Source: Trinickia terrae (GTDB lineage: Bacteria > Pseudomonadota > Gammaproteobacteria > Burkholderiales > Burkholderiaceae). From it: DNA of 64,000 bases. Positions 45,414-55,135 of the stretch are shown here, in pieces. Each line of letters starts with the position of its first letter. Within the stretch, counting starts at the first letter, position 1. The notes beneath the pieces were generated by a model. The model did not search any database. It was not told the origin of the DNA and saw only the letters and a list, made by a program, of their open reading frames with translations. A program made the translations under genes and the position numbers. The stretch is from NCBI RefSeq assembly GCF_005144415.1, contig NZ_SWJE01000005.1, positions 472,134 to 536,133 of the forward strand, written 5' to 3'.

Positions 45414-46046
45414 ATGTCGACGCAACGGCGGCCAGAGGCCGATCGATCCTTTAACCGCTCGATGCGGCTCAAGCTTGTGGTCGTCGCGTTCCTGATGTTC
45501 GGCTTCGGCTTTGCGCTGATCCCGATGTATCGCGCGATCTGCCAGGTGACCGGCATCAACAACCTGGTGCAGCGCGACGCCACGGCGCGTGAGGCGAAGA
45601 ACACGCAGGTGGACATGTCGCGCACGATCTCGATCGAATTCGACGCGAACGCGCGCGGCCCGCTGGGCTTCAAGCCGGAGCAGTCGAACATCGACGTGCA
45701 CCCTGGCGAAGTCACCACGGTGATGTACCGCGTGACGAACGAGCAGGGCCGGACGGTGCATGCGCAAGCGATTCCGAGCTACGCGCCGATGCAGGCGACC
45801 GAGTACTTCAAGAAGATTGAATGTTTTTGCTTTACGCAGCAGACGCTCGCTGCGCATGAGACGAAGCGGATGCCGGTGGTGTTTGTCGTCGATCCGAAGT
45901 TGCCGAAGGAGGTGAAGACGATCACGCTGTCGTACACCTTCTTCGAATTGAACACGCCGGCGCCTGCGACGCGCGGGACGGCGGGAGACGCGGCGAACGC
46001 GCCGGCCAATCCCGCTGGAGCAGGTACGCGGCAGGAGGGGGCATGA
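45414..46046 (+). CDS. ctaG: Cytochrome c oxidase assembly protein Cox11/CtaG
   Basis: 210 residues. One N-terminal membrane helix (about 20-40) is followed by the periplasmic immunoglobulin-like Cox11 domain with the copper-binding FKKIECFCFTQQTL (C-F-C) and the conserved TEYFKKI. It delivers copper to the CuB site of subunit I. It ends in an Ala/Pro-rich tail, and its stop overlaps the next start by ATGA. Confidence 0.95.
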   Translation: MSTQRRPEADRSFNRSMRLKLVVVAFLMFGFGFALIPMYRAICQVTGINNLVQRDATAREAKNTQVDMSRTISIEFDANARGPLGFKPEQSNIDVHPGEVTTVMYRVTNEQGRTVHAQAIPSYAPMQATEYFKKIECFCFTQQTLAAHETKRMPVVFVVDPKLPKEVKTITLSYTFFELNTPAPATRGTAGDAANAPANPAGAGTRQEGA

Positions 46047-46252
46047 GCAGCAGCGGTAGCGGCAACAAGAGCAGCTTCGTCAAGACGATGAAGGCGGTGA
46101 TGTGGTCGTTTTTCGGCGTGCGCAAGCGCCGCGACCTGGAGGCAGACGCGACGCAGCTCAATCCGGTGCACGTGATCATCGCCGCGCTGCTGGGGGCTGC
46201 GATCTTCATTGGCGTGCTGATCCTGGTCGTGCATGCGGTGGTGGGCAAGTAA
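46043..46252 (+). CDS. DUF2970 small membrane protein
   Basis: 69 residues. A polar N-terminus is followed by VMWSFFGVRKRRDLEAD and a single C-terminal membrane helix (about 43-66). DUF2970 proteins accompany oxidase genes in beta-proteobacteria; function is unknown. The start overlaps the Cox11 stop, so it is translationally coupled with that assembly factor. The next gene, coxC, starts 133 bases later. Confidence 0.85.
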   Translation: MSSSGSGNKSSFVKTMKAVMWSFFGVRKRRDLEADATQLNPVHVIIAALLGAAIFIGVLILVVHAVVGK

Positions 46253-46385
46253 AGCGCGTGTTGAGAAAGGGCGTGCTTCGTTGAAAGCGCGGTCCTGAAG
46301 CAAGAGAGAGCGGTGCGGTATCGACGCGCCGCCGAAGATACAGCCGGGGAAACCGGAACAACTGGACTGAAGTGGAGAATCAAGA

Positions 46386-47243
46386 ATGAGCGGTCAAAAC
46401 GAGAGCCCGTACTACTTCGTGCCGCATCCGTCGCGGCACCCGATTAGCGCGGCCGTGGGCCTTCTGGTCATGCTCGGATCGGTCGCGCTGTGGATCAACG
46501 AGGAATCGTGGGCGCCCTTCACGGCGCTGCTCGGCTTGTTGTGGCTCCTCTACACGCTCTGGCACTGGTTCGGCGATGCGATCGCCGAGTCCGAGGGCGG
46601 CATGTACGGCAAGCGTGTCGACGTGTCCTACCGCTGGAGCATGAGCTGGTTCATCTTCTCCGAAGTCATGTTCTTCGGCGCGTTCTTCGGCGCGCTGTTC
46701 TATGCCCGCGAAATCGCGCTGAACCAATTGGGCAGCCTCGACTACAAGCTGATCTGGCCGGACTTCTCCGCGGTGTGGCCGAACAACGGTCCGGCGGCGC
46801 TCGTCGGCCATTTCAAGTCGATGACGCCGTGGCCGGTGCCGACGCTGAACACGGCGCTGCTGCTGTCGTCGGGCGCGACGCTGACCATCTCGCACCACGC
46901 GCTGCGCGACAACCACCGCAACAAGGCGATCGCGTGGCTCGCCGCCACCGTCGTGCTGGGCGTCTGCTTCCTGTTCATGCAGGGCTTCGAGTACTTCCAC
47001 GCGTACAACGAGCTGAACCTGACGCTGGCTTCGGGCGTGTACGGCTCGACGTTCTTCCTGCTAACCGGTTTCCACGGCTTCCACGTGTTCCTCGGCGGCA
47101 CGATGCTGACGGTGGTGATGGTGCGGATGATCCGCGGCCATTTCACGGCGGAACATCATTTCGCGTTCGAAGGCGCGGCTTGGTACTGGCACTTCGTTGA
47201 CGTCGTGTGGCTGGGTCTGTACGTCGTGGTCTACTGGCTGTAA
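46386..47243 (+). CDS. coxC: Cytochrome c oxidase subunit III
   Basis: 285 residues with seven membrane helices. Typical subunit III features include PHPSRHPI at the start, WFIFSEVMFFGAFFGALF, FEYFHAYNE and TGFHGFHVFLGG, with the C-terminal WYWHFVDVVWLGLYVVVYW. It stabilises the catalytic core. It is followed by a strong terminator. Confidence 0.96.
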   Translation: MSGQNESPYYFVPHPSRHPISAAVGLLVMLGSVALWINEESWAPFTALLGLLWLLYTLWHWFGDAIAESEGGMYGKRVDVSYRWSMSWFIFSEVMFFGAFFGALFYAREIALNQLGSLDYKLIWPDFSAVWPNNGPAALVGHFKSMTPWPVPTLNTALLLSSGATLTISHHALRDNHRNKAIAWLAATVVLGVCFLFMQGFEYFHAYNELNLTLASGVYGSTFFLLTGFHGFHVFLGGTMLTVVMVRMIRGHFTAEHHFAFEGAAWYWHFVDVVWLGLYVVVYWL

Positions 47244-47335
47244 CGGAATTGAGGCCCGCTGCCTCCGGGCTGCGGGCCGCAGCGCTTCGCGCTTAGCGGC
47301 GAAGCGCTCTGTGCAGGAAATGATGCAATACCCGC

Positions 47336-47369
47336 ACGCCGCCCTAGACCTCGTCCGGGCGGCGTTTTT
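47336..47369 (+). terminator. Terminator after coxC
   Basis: ACGCCGCCC (47336-47344) pairs with GGGCGGCGT (47357-47365), followed by a T-run. A weaker palindrome lies just upstream around 47280-47308. Confidence 0.85.
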
Positions 47370-47405
47370 ACTTGGGACGTGCGGGTCGTTTCAAGCGCGT
47401 GCCGC

Positions 47406-47618
47406 TCAGCGGCCGAGCGGCACGTTCGAATACTGAATCCAGCCCATCCAGTGGGCGAGCCACAGCAAAACGAACAGCGAGATCGAGAGGCCGACACGGG
47501 TCGCGAGCGACCAGACCATCCGCTTGGTTTTGCCTTGGTCGTGCATCATGAAGTAGAGCGCCGAGACCAGGCTGGCGATGATCAGGACGAAGGCGATGAC
47601 GACGAGAACGTGAAACAT
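47406..47618 (-). CDS. Twin-transmembrane protein, DUF2909
   Basis: 70 residues from ATG 47618 on the minus strand, opposite to the oxidase genes. Two membrane helices (about 2-24 and 40-62) are joined by MMHDQGKTKRMVWSL, the loop typical of DUF2909. Such proteins sit between subunit III and SURF1 in many beta-proteobacteria, transcribed divergently from SURF1. Function unknown. A GTG at 47633 would add five residues. Confidence 0.85.
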   Translation of the reverse strand: MFHVLVVIAFVLIIASLVSALYFMMHDQGKTKRMVWSLATRVGLSISLFVLLWLAHWMGWIQYSNVPLGR

Positions 47619-47696
47619 GGAACCTGTTGACACTCAAGAGCACGAAGGGATGACTGAGATTATCGCATCGCGCGTTCCCGGCCGGGCAATCACTGG

Positions 47697-48467
47697 ATGC
47701 GCAGCATGAAGATTCGAGTGTTCCCCGCGCTGCTGATCCTGGTCGTCATGGCCGTGACGATACGGCTGGGTTTCTGGCAGCGCGATCGCGCCCACCAGAA
47801 GGAGGCGCTCGAAGCGAGCATCACGCGCTATGAAAGCGCTCCGGCTCGGAATGTCACCGCTGCGCCTGTCGCGCTGAAAGCGATCGAATACCATCGCGTG
47901 CGCGCGGTCGGTCGGTTCGTGCCGGAGCTCGCGGTCTATCTCGACAATCGTCCGTATAACGACCAGCCGGGCTTTTACGTGGTGATGCCGTTTAAACTGT
48001 CCGATGGCGGCTATGTGCTCGTCAACCGGGGCTGGCTGCCGCGCGATTTCAACGACCGCACGGCGATCGAGCCCTACGCGACGCCGCCGGGCGAGGTCGA
48101 GATAGAAGGCATTGCGCGCGCGGATGCATCGCGCGCGTTCGAGCTGGGGCAGGGAGGCTCCGCGCCGCATCAGAAGATCCGGCAGAACCTCGACGTGAAG
48201 GCGTACGCCGCCGAAACCGGCCTGTCGCTGCAGCCGTTCGTGATTCAGCAGACGAACGGCGACGGCGACAAGCTCGTGCGCGATTGGCCCGCGCCGACGC
48301 TCGGCGTCGAAACCAACTACGGCTACATGCTCCAATGGTGGGGCATGGCCGCAGCGGCGCTGGGCTTCGGCCTGTATGCCGCGCGTCGCGCGGCCAAGAA
48401 AGAGCAGGCGGCGAATGCGGAGGCAGCGTCGTCCGGCGGACAATCCGGCCGCGCGCAACCCCGCTAG
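47697..48467 (+). CDS. SURF1 family oxidase assembly protein
   Basis: 256 residues; a second ATG at 47706 (MKIRVFPALL) is equally likely. An N-terminal membrane helix, a periplasmic domain with LDNRPYNDQPGFYVVMPF and VLVNRGWLPRD (SURF1 hallmarks), then a second helix near 215-235 and a charged tail. It is thought to help insert heme a into subunit I. It lies between the structural genes and heme A synthesis. Confidence 0.93.
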   Translation: MRSMKIRVFPALLILVVMAVTIRLGFWQRDRAHQKEALEASITRYESAPARNVTAAPVALKAIEYHRVRAVGRFVPELAVYLDNRPYNDQPGFYVVMPFKLSDGGYVLVNRGWLPRDFNDRTAIEPYATPPGEVEIEGIARADASRAFELGQGGSAPHQKIRQNLDVKAYAAETGLSLQPFVIQQTNGDGDKLVRDWPAPTLGVETNYGYMLQWWGMAAAALGFGLYAARRAAKKEQAANAEAASSGGQSGRAQPR

Positions 48468-48534
48468 CCGTATCCGCAAGGCCAAGGCGGCGCGGCGCCT
48501 GGACACCGCGCATCATTTGAAGAGGTCCAACGTT

Positions 48535-49188
48535 TTGTCGACGCAATCTCCCCGTTCGCCGCGCGCCGAATCGAGCGCACGTCCCGCTGCTCAAGGCGCG
48601 CCGCGCGGTTCGTGGCACCGCGGCCGCTGGATGCTGCTGCTGCTCGCGGCGGTGTGCGCGGCGCCCATCGTGGTGTCGTACCTGACGTACTACGTCATCA
48701 AGCCGGCTGGCGGCAAGACCAACTACGGCGCGCTGATCGATCCGCAACGGCCGATTCCCGATGCGCTCGCCGTCACCGACGAGAACGGCAAGACCGTGCC
48801 GCTCGCCTCGCTGCGGGGCAAATGGCTGATGGTCACCGTCGATCACAGCGCTTGCGACGACGCCTGCGCGACCAAGCTGTACTTCATGCGCCAGGTGCGC
48901 GCGACGCAAGGTGCCGAGCGCGAGCGCGTGTTGACCGTCTGGCTGCGCACCGATGCGGGTGCGGTGCCCGACGCGATCGCGCGCGCGTACCCGGATACGC
49001 GCAAATTCGCCGCCGATCCCGCGGCGATCGCGGCTTGGCTGCCCGCCGACGCTGGCACGTCGGACGCCGACCACATCTACCTTGTCGACCCGAACGGCAA
49101 CCTGATGATGCTGTTCCCGAAGAACCCGGACCCGAGCAAGATCAAGAGTGATGTAACCAGGCTCTTGAAATGGTCGAGCATCGGCTGA
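48535..49188 (+). CDS. SCO-like membrane protein of the oxidase cluster
   Basis: 217 residues assuming a TTG start at 48535, nine bases after AGAGG; no ATG precedes the membrane helix except inside SURF1. A polar N-terminus and one membrane helix (about 32-55) are followed by a thioredoxin-like domain with KWLMVTVDHSACDDACATKL. The C-x3-C spacing equals that of SCO copper proteins, but the usual CPDVCP context and distal histidine are not clear. It probably acts on CuA or on a thiol of subunit II. It lies directly before ctaA. Confidence 0.8.
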   Translation: MSTQSPRSPRAESSARPAAQGAPRGSWHRGRWMLLLLAAVCAAPIVVSYLTYYVIKPAGGKTNYGALIDPQRPIPDALAVTDENGKTVPLASLRGKWLMVTVDHSACDDACATKLYFMRQVRATQGAERERVLTVWLRTDAGAVPDAIARAYPDTRKFAADPAAIAAWLPADAGTSDADHIYLVDPNGNLMMLFPKNPDPSKIKSDVTRLLKWSSIG

Positions 49189-49237
49189 CCAATGGTATGG
49201 TTCGCGTGCCCGATTTATCGCGAGAAGAGATTTTGAG

Positions 49238-50359
49238 ATGTTTGTACTGCAGATCGGCCTGATCGGCTTGTGCATCGCGTTGCTGCCGCTCTCCTACGTG
49301 TGGGTGAAGGCGGACGACAGCAAATTCCGCAAGCTCGTGTGGGTCACGACCTTCCTGACGCTCGACCTGGTGATGTTCGGCGGCTTCACGCGCCTCACCG
49401 ACTCCGGGCTAGGCTGCCCCGACTGGCCCGGCTGCTACGGCACGTCGTCGCCGTTCATCGCGCATGCGCAGATCGCGGCCGCCCATGCCGCGATGCCGAC
49501 CGGCCCGGTCAGCATGACAAAGGCCTGGATCGAGATGATCCATCGCTACTTCGCGACGGCGATCGGCGTGCTGATCATCGCGCAGACGCTGATCGCCTGG
49601 GTCGCGCGCGTCAAGCGGCGTCCTCTGCGCGTGTCGCCGTGGTGGCCGACGTCGCTATTGCTCCTGATCTGCGTGCAAGGCGCGTTCGGCGCGTGGACCG
49701 TGACGATGAAGCTCCAGCCGGTGATCGTCACGACGCACCTGCTGCTCGGCCTGGCCTTGCTCGGCGCGCTCGGCTGGCTGGCCGCGCGCCAGACGCCGGT
49801 TCCTGCCTACGAGCCCGAAGCCGCGCGATTCCGGGCCGCGGCGCTGGCGGGCCTGATTCTCCTGATCGCGCAGATCGCGCTCGGCGGCTGGGTCAGCACC
49901 AACTACGCGGTGCTCGCCTGCACCGATTTCCCGACTTGCAACGGCCAGTGGATTCCGCCGATGGACTTCGCGCACGGCTTCCACCTCTGGCGCGCACTCG
50001 GCATGACGAGCGACGGCGACGTCATCACGCAGGACGCGCTCGTCGCGATCCACTGGACGCACCGCACTTTCGCGGTCATCGTCGTCGCGTACCTGGCGTG
50101 GCTCGCGCTGAAGCTGCGGCGCTTCGAGTCGCTGCGGCGGCCCGCGAACGGTGTGCTGCTCGTGGTCGCGATCCAGTTCGTCACGGGCCTGTCGAACATC
50201 GTGCTGCAATGGCCGCTGCCGATCGCGGTCGCCCACAACGGGGGCGCCGCGGTCCTGCTGCTGCTCGCTGTTATGCTAAACTTTCGAACCGCTTATAGCC
50301 GTCCCGGCCGCGCTGTGGTGTCTGACAAACCCGCTGCACGCGATGCCGCGCCAGCGTGA
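49238..50359 (+). CDS. ctaA: Heme A synthase (Cox15/CtaA)
   Basis: 373 residues with eight membrane helices. [21 protein letters not shown] near the N-terminus (segments shown partly), [23 protein letters not shown] and a paired C-terminal set ([21 protein letters not shown]) supply the heme-binding histidines of the two-fold repeat. It oxidises heme O to heme A. The stop overlaps the GTG start of ctaB. Confidence 0.95.
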   Translation: MFVLQIGLIGLCIALLPLSYVWVKADDSKFRKLVWVTTFLTLDLVMFGGFTRLTDSGLGCPDWPGCYGTSSPFIAHAQIAAAHAAMPTGPVSMTKAWIEMIHRYFATAIGVLIIAQTLIAWVARVKRRPLRVSPWWPTSLLLLICVQGAFGAWTVTMKLQPVIVTTHLLLGLALLGALGWLAARQTPVPAYEPEAARFRAAALAGLILLIAQIALGGWVSTNYAVLACTDFPTCNGQWIPPMDFAHGFHLWRALGMTSDGDVITQDALVAIHWTHRTFAVIVVAYLAWLALKLRRFESLRRPANGVLLVVAIQFVTGLSNIVLQWPLPIAVAHNGGAAVLLLLAVMLNFRTAYSRPGRAVVSDKPAARDAAPA

Positions 50360-51267
50360 CCCTCATGGACAGCACACTCTCCCAATCCCCCGGCTCCCGG
50401 ATCTCCCAATACCTCGCACTCACGAAGCCGCGCGTGACGCAGCTGGCCGTTTTCTGTGCGGTGATCGGCATGTTCCTGTCGACGCCGGGCATGGTGCCGT
50501 GGAAGGTGCTGATCGGGGGCACCGCGGGCATCTGGCTGCTGGCGGGCGCTGCGTTCGCAATCAACTGCCTCGTCGAGCAGAAGGTCGATGCGCTGATGCG
50601 CCGCACCGCATGGCGCCCGTCCGCGCGCGGCGAGATCACGACGGTGCAGATCCTGCTCTTCTCGGCGGTATTGGGCGGCCTCGGCATGTGGACGCTCTAC
50701 ACGTTCACCAACGCGCTGACGATGTGGCTCACGCTCGCCACCTTCGTCGGCTACGCGGTGATCTACACGCTGCTGCTTAAGCCCGCGACGCCGCAGAACA
50801 TCGTGATCGGCGGCGCGTCGGGTGCGATGCCGCCGGCGCTCGGCTGGGCCGCTGTCACCGGCCACGTGCCCGGCGACGCCTGGATTCTCGTTCTGATCAT
50901 CTTCGTCTGGACGCCGCCGCATTTCTGGTCGCTCGCGCTTTACCGCCGCAAGGACTACGAAAACGCCGGCCTGCCGATGCTGCCGAACACGCACGGCGAG
51001 CAATTCACGCGGCTGCACATCTTCCTCTACTCGGTGATCCTGCTGGCGGTCTCGCTGATGCCGTTCATCTCGGGCATGAGCGGCGTTTTCTACCTGGCGT
51101 CGGCGGTGCTGCTCGGCGCCGTGTTCCTCGCGTACGCGTGGAAGATTTACCGGGAATATTCCGACGCGCTCGCGCGTAAAACCTTCCGCTACTCGATCGT
51201 TTACCTGTCGCTGCTCTTCGCGGCGCTCCTGGTCGACCATTACGCGCGCGCCCTGATCGGCGCCTGA
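50356..51267 (+). CDS. ctaB: Protoheme IX farnesyltransferase (heme O synthase)
   Basis: 303 residues from GTG 50356, which overlaps the ctaA stop; ATG 50365 is the alternative. UbiA-type prenyltransferase: [13 protein letters not shown] at the start, the first Asp-rich motif as [19 protein letters not shown] (Glu in place of the first Asp), and [15 protein letters not shown]. It makes heme O for CtaA. It has nine predicted membrane helices. Confidence 0.95.
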   Translation: MTLMDSTLSQSPGSRISQYLALTKPRVTQLAVFCAVIGMFLSTPGMVPWKVLIGGTAGIWLLAGAAFAINCLVEQKVDALMRRTAWRPSARGEITTVQILLFSAVLGGLGMWTLYTFTNALTMWLTLATFVGYAVIYTLLLKPATPQNIVIGGASGAMPPALGWAAVTGHVPGDAWILVLIIFVWTPPHFWSLALYRRKDYENAGLPMLPNTHGEQFTRLHIFLYSVILLAVSLMPFISGMSGVFYLASAVLLGAVFLAYAWKIYREYSDALARKTFRYSIVYLSLLFAALLVDHYARALIGA

Positions 51268-51274
51268 GATCCCG

Positions 51275-51889
51275 ATGCTGACGAACACAGTCGCGCGCAT
51301 GGCGCGCATCGCGGTGGCCCTTTGCGCGCTCGGCGGCGCGCTCCTGCTGTCCGCATGCGGCAAGGACCAGCCAGCGTTCCAGAATCTCGACATCACCGGC
51401 AATACCCAGTTCGGCAGCGATTTCTCGCTGCCCGATACGAGCGGCAAGGTGCATACGCTCGCCGACTACAAGGGCAAGGCCGTTGTGCTGTTCTTCGGCT
51501 ATACGCATTGCCCGGATGTCTGTCCGACGACGATGGCCGAGCTGTCGCAGGCGATGCAGCAGCTCGGCCCCGATGCGCAACGCGTGCAGGTGCTGTTCGT
51601 GACGGTCGATCCGGCGCGCGATACGCCCGCCTTGCTGGCGCAGTACGTGCCGGCGTTCAACCCGTCGTTCGTCGGCCTGCGTCCCGCCGACGACGCGCAG
51701 CTCGCCAAGGTCGCCAAGGATTTCCGCGTGTATTACGCGAAGGTGCCGGGCAAGACGCCCGACAGCTACACGATGGATCACACTGCGGCCAGCTACGTCT
51801 TCGATACCACCGGCAAGCTGCGTCTTTTCGTGCGCGACGGCCAGGGCGTCACGCCCTGGGTCCACGACCTCAAATTACTGCTTGGCTAA
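51275..51889 (+). CDS. SCO1/SenC copper chaperone lipoprotein
   Basis: 204 residues; ATG 51299 is an alternative start. Lipobox LLLSAC is followed by a thioredoxin-fold domain with the copper-binding CPDVCPTTMAEL and the distal histidine in MDHTAASYVFD. It brings copper to the CuA site of subunit II. It ends the oxidase cluster, 7 bases after ctaB. Confidence 0.95.
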   Translation: MLTNTVARMARIAVALCALGGALLLSACGKDQPAFQNLDITGNTQFGSDFSLPDTSGKVHTLADYKGKAVVLFFGYTHCPDVCPTTMAELSQAMQQLGPDAQRVQVLFVTVDPARDTPALLAQYVPAFNPSFVGLRPADDAQLAKVAKDFRVYYAKVPGKTPDSYTMDHTAASYVFDTTGKLRLFVRDGQGVTPWVHDLKLLLG

Positions 51890-52122
51890 GAGCAGCACAC
51901 TTCCCTATAGCGGCGCGAGCCGCGTCGCCTTGAACTCCGTCACCCCATAGCGGGCCAGCCGTCCAGCACGGGCCTCGATATGTGCCATTCGTCTGACCAG
52001 CGTTGACCCCGACCGCTGGTTTCAGGCCTCAAGCTGCCGCTCATCCGTGCCGTTATGCATGACGCAACTCAATGCGCCGCAAGGTTGCATGACGAGTGGG
52101 ACAACCCTACGGAAGGCACGCA

Positions 52123-53958
52123 ATGAACACGATGACTCTGAACCGCAAGCTGTGGCTCGCCGTTCTCCTCGTCTGGCTGGGCTTGCTGGGCGTCGGCCTG
52201 TGGAGCGCGATCGAAACGCGCAACACCATGCTCGACGACCGCAAAGCGGCGCTAGCGGGGCTTGGCGACGCGGCACAAGGCGTCGTGAAAAGCTATTACG
52301 CGCTTTCGCAGTCGGGCAAGATGAGCGAGGCCGACGCGCAGCGCGAAGCGCTCGCCCGTCTGGCGGCGATGCGCTACAGCGGCGACGGCGGCTATGTGTT
52401 CGTGTCGGATTCGCGGCCTGTGGTGCTGATGCATCCGACCCAGTCCGATCTCGTCGGCAAGAACATGGGCGACTTCAAGGACCCCGACGGCAAGCTCGTG
52501 TTTGCATCGATCCTCGATGCCACCAAGGCGACCGGGCATGGCTTCGCGCAATACCAGGGGCGCCTGCTGCACAGTCAGGAGAGAGCCCCCAAGATCACCT
52601 ATGCCACGCGTTTCGAGCCCTGGGACTGGACGATCGCGACCGGCGTGTTCATCAAGGATATCGACGCCGCTTACTACGCCATGCTGCTCATCCATCTCGG
52701 CGTGGTGTTCGCGATCGGCATTGTGATCACGCTGGCGATGCTCCAGATCATCCGCAGCGTGCGCAAGAGCCTGGGCGGCGAGCCGGAGCAGGCGGCCGAG
52801 CTGGCGGCGGGCATCGCCGAGGGCGACCTGACGCACGCCGTGGTGCTGCGCACCGACGACTCCGCGAGCATGATGGCCGCCATGCATCGCATGCAGACGC
52901 GCCTCGCGCGGACCATCGGCGAGATCCGCCAGTCGTCGGAATCGATCGCGTCGGCGACTCAGCAGATCGCCTCGGGCAACGGCGACCTGTCGCAGCGCAC
53001 CGAGCAGCAGGCGGCGTCGCTCCAGGAGACGGCGGCGAGCATGGAAGAGCTCACCGCCACGGTCAAGCAGAACGCCGACAACGCGCGCCAGGCGAGCGGC
53101 CTCGCGAACAACGCGTCGGAGATCGCCACGAAGGGCAACGAGGTGGTCCATCGTGTGATCGGCACGATGGGTGAAATCAACGATAGTTCGCAGAAGATCG
53201 CCGACATTATCGGCGTGATCGAAGGGATCGCGTTCCAGACCAACATTCTTGCGCTGAACGCTGCGGTCGAGGCGGCGCGCGCCGGCGAGGAAGGGCGCGG
53301 CTTCGCGGTCGTGGCCGGCGAGGTGCGCAATCTCGCGCAGCGGTCGGCTGGGGCGGCCAAGGAGATCAAGGCGCTGATCGGCGATTCGGTCGAGCGCGTG
53401 AACAACGGCACCGCGCTGGTCAGTCAGGCGGGCACGACGATGGCTGAAATTCTGCAGGCCGTGCGGCGCGTGACGGACATCATGGGCGAGATTGCAGCGG
53501 CGTCCGAAGAGCAGGCGAGCGGGATCACGCAGGTGGGGCGCGCGGTGACGCAGATGGATGAGGTGACGCAGCAGAACGCGGCGCTCGTCGAGCAGGCTGC
53601 GGCGGCGGCGGCCTCGCTGCAGGATCAGGCGGCGCGGCTGCGGGATTCGATCGCTGCGTTCCGTGTGAGCGAGTCCGGCCAGGTGACGGCGAAGCCGGCT
53701 GCCGTTGCCACGCCGCGCCCGGCAGTGAAGCCGGCGGCATCGGCAGGGGCGAAACAGGCATCGGCCGGCGCGCCTGCTCGGGCGTCGCGTGCCGAGGCGG
53801 CGCGCAAGCCGGCGCCAGCAGCCGGCCACAGCGGGCCAAAGGGCGCATCCGCGCCGGCCGCGGCGGCGCCGCCGGCTTCAACTTCCGCGCCCGCAGCGAC
53901 ACCGTCGATCCGTCGCGAGCCCGTCACGGCCTCCGACGACGATTGGACGACTTTCTGA
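52123..53958 (+). CDS. Methyl-accepting chemotaxis protein with single Cache domain and CheR-docking tail
   Basis: 611 residues from ATG 52123 (GGAAGG six bases upstream). TM1 is at about 8-28, then a roughly 150-residue periplasmic sCache domain ([30 protein letters not shown]), TM2 near 190-210, a HAMP domain and the signalling hairpin with [20 protein letters not shown] long Ala/Pro-rich linker (about 520-600) ends in DDDWTTF, resembling the NWETF pentapeptide that binds CheR and CheB. The ligand is unknown. Confidence 0.93.
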   Translation: MNTMTLNRKLWLAVLLVWLGLLGVGLWSAIETRNTMLDDRKAALAGLGDAAQGVVKSYYALSQSGKMSEADAQREALARLAAMRYSGDGGYVFVSDSRPVVLMHPTQSDLVGKNMGDFKDPDGKLVFASILDATKATGHGFAQYQGRLLHSQERAPKITYATRFEPWDWTIATGVFIKDIDAAYYAMLLIHLGVVFAIGIVITLAMLQIIRSVRKSLGGEPEQAAELAAGIAEGDLTHAVVLRTDDSASMMAAMHRMQTRLARTIGEIRQSSESIASATQQIASGNGDLSQRTEQQAASLQETAASMEELTATVKQNADNARQASGLANNASEIATKGNEVVHRVIGTMGEINDSSQKIADIIGVIEGIAFQTNILALNAAVEAARAGEEGRGFAVVAGEVRNLAQRSAGAAKEIKALIGDSVERVNNGTALVSQAGTTMAEILQAVRRVTDIMGEIAAASEEQASGITQVGRAVTQMDEVTQQNAALVEQAAAAAASLQDQAARLRDSIAAFRVSESGQVTAKPAAVATPRPAVKPAASAGAKQASAGAPARASRAEAARKPAPAAGHSGPKGASAPAAAAPPASTSAPAATPSIRREPVTASDDDWTTF

Positions 53959-54020
53959 TCCCGCTCGCTTGTCATCTTCGACGCACGGCGCCAGAAAAAT
54001 CCACACCATTCGAATCAGGG

Positions 54021-54082
54021 ACCAGATGACGGCATGGCGTCATCTGGTGCATCGCGCGCTCGCGCTTGGTGCATATCAATAT
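54021..54082 (+). promoter_or_regulatory. Inverted repeats upstream of the MetQ-like gene
   Basis: ACCAGATGACG (54021-54031) pairs with CGTCATCTGGT (54038-54048) over 11 bp without a T-run. GCATAT (54069-54074) and ATATGC (54077-54082) form a second, operator-like dyad, followed by a -10-like CTATAAG near 54098. Either could be a regulator site; the first could also end the chemoreceptor transcript. Confidence 0.45.
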
Positions 54083-54203
54083 GCCATTAGGGTATTTCCT
54101 ATAAGCTCGGCGATATGACACCATTGCGTCCCCTGACCGTGGGGAGCGCTTCAGAGCCGCCCCCGCGTCGAATCCTCCGCCTTAGCAAGAAAGCGAGTAC
54201 CCC

Positions 54204-55016
54204 ATGCAGCGTAGAACCCTTCTGAAAGCCCTTTCCACCGTCGCCGCCGCTGCGGCCCTCATGACCAGCGCCGGCGCACACGCCGACGACAAGGTCATCA
54301 AGGTCGGCACGATCAGCGGCCCGGATGCGCAGATCTGGTCGGTCGTGACCAAGGTGGCCAAGCGCGAAGGGCTCGAGGTGAAGGTCGTCGAGTTCAACGA
54401 CTACGTGCAGCCGAACGCGGCGCTCGACGCAGGCGACCTCGACGCCAACAGCTTCCAGCATCAGCCTTATCTCGACAGCCAGGTGAAGCAGCGCGGCTAC
54501 AAGATCGTCAGCGCCGGCCTCACCTATATTTCGCCGCTCGGCATCTACTCGAAGAAGCTGAAGTCCGTGAATGATCTGCAGCCGGGCGCGAAGGTCGCCG
54601 TGCCGAACGATCCGTCGAACGAGAACCGCGCGCTGCTGTTGTTGCAAACGCAAGGCCTCATCAAGCTGAAGGCCGGTGCGGGCGCGAGCGGCAACAACGC
54701 GACGACGCTCGATATCGCCGAGAACTCGAAGAAGATCAAGCTCGTCGAGCTGGACGCCGCGCAGTTGCCGCGCGCGCTCGGCGATGTCGACGCCGCCGCG
54801 ATCAACACCAACTACGCGCTCGCCGCCGGCATGCAGCCCACCAAGGACGCGATCGCGCTCGAGGACATCCATAGCCCGTACGCGAACCTGATCGCCGTGC
54901 GCGCGCAGGACAAGGACAAGCCGTGGGTCAAGAAGCTGGTTGCGGCGTACCAGTCGGAGGACGTGCGTCAGTTCATCAAGACGCAGTTCAAGGGTTCGGT
55001 CGTGCCGTCGTTCTGA
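54204..55016 (+). CDS. metQ: MetQ/NlpA-family methionine-type substrate-binding protein
   Basis: 270 residues. A signal peptide (cleavage near AHA-DD) without a lipobox cysteine is followed by an NlpA domain: VGTISGPDAQIWSVV, FNDYVQPNAALDAGDLDANSFQHQPYL (in parts) and AINTNYALAAGM. In the family this domain binds D- or L-methionine or related amino acids for a MetNI importer. No metN or metI is adjacent, so the partner is elsewhere. It ends at a strong terminator. Confidence 0.9.
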   Translation: MQRRTLLKALSTVAAAAALMTSAGAHADDKVIKVGTISGPDAQIWSVVTKVAKREGLEVKVVEFNDYVQPNAALDAGDLDANSFQHQPYLDSQVKQRGYKIVSAGLTYISPLGIYSKKLKSVNDLQPGAKVAVPNDPSNENRALLLLQTQGLIKLKAGAGASGNNATTLDIAENSKKIKLVELDAAQLPRALGDVDAAAINTNYALAAGMQPTKDAIALEDIHSPYANLIAVRAQDKDKPWVKKLVAAYQSEDVRQFIKTQFKGSVVPSF

Positions 55017-55074
55017 TGATCGAGCCGCGCCCTCGTCGCGCAGATGCGGCCAGGGCTCGAGCTCAACGCTCCGC

Positions 55075-55110
55075 AAAAAGGCGTCCCGGGCAAGCCGGGA
55101 CGCCTTTTTT
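55075..55110 (+). terminator. Terminator of the MetQ-like gene
   Basis: GGCGTCCCGG (55080-55089) pairs perfectly with CCGGGACGCC (55095-55104), flanked by A- and T-runs. The convergent MarR-GNAT gene could use it too. Confidence 0.92.
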
Positions 55111-55135
55111 GTGGCCGTCTGTCAGGCAGTGTCCG

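Noticed and set aside
54204-55016. Lipoprotein assignment for the MetQ-like protein
   Set aside because: The signal peptide has no cysteine; the cleavage site looks like that of a soluble periplasmic protein.
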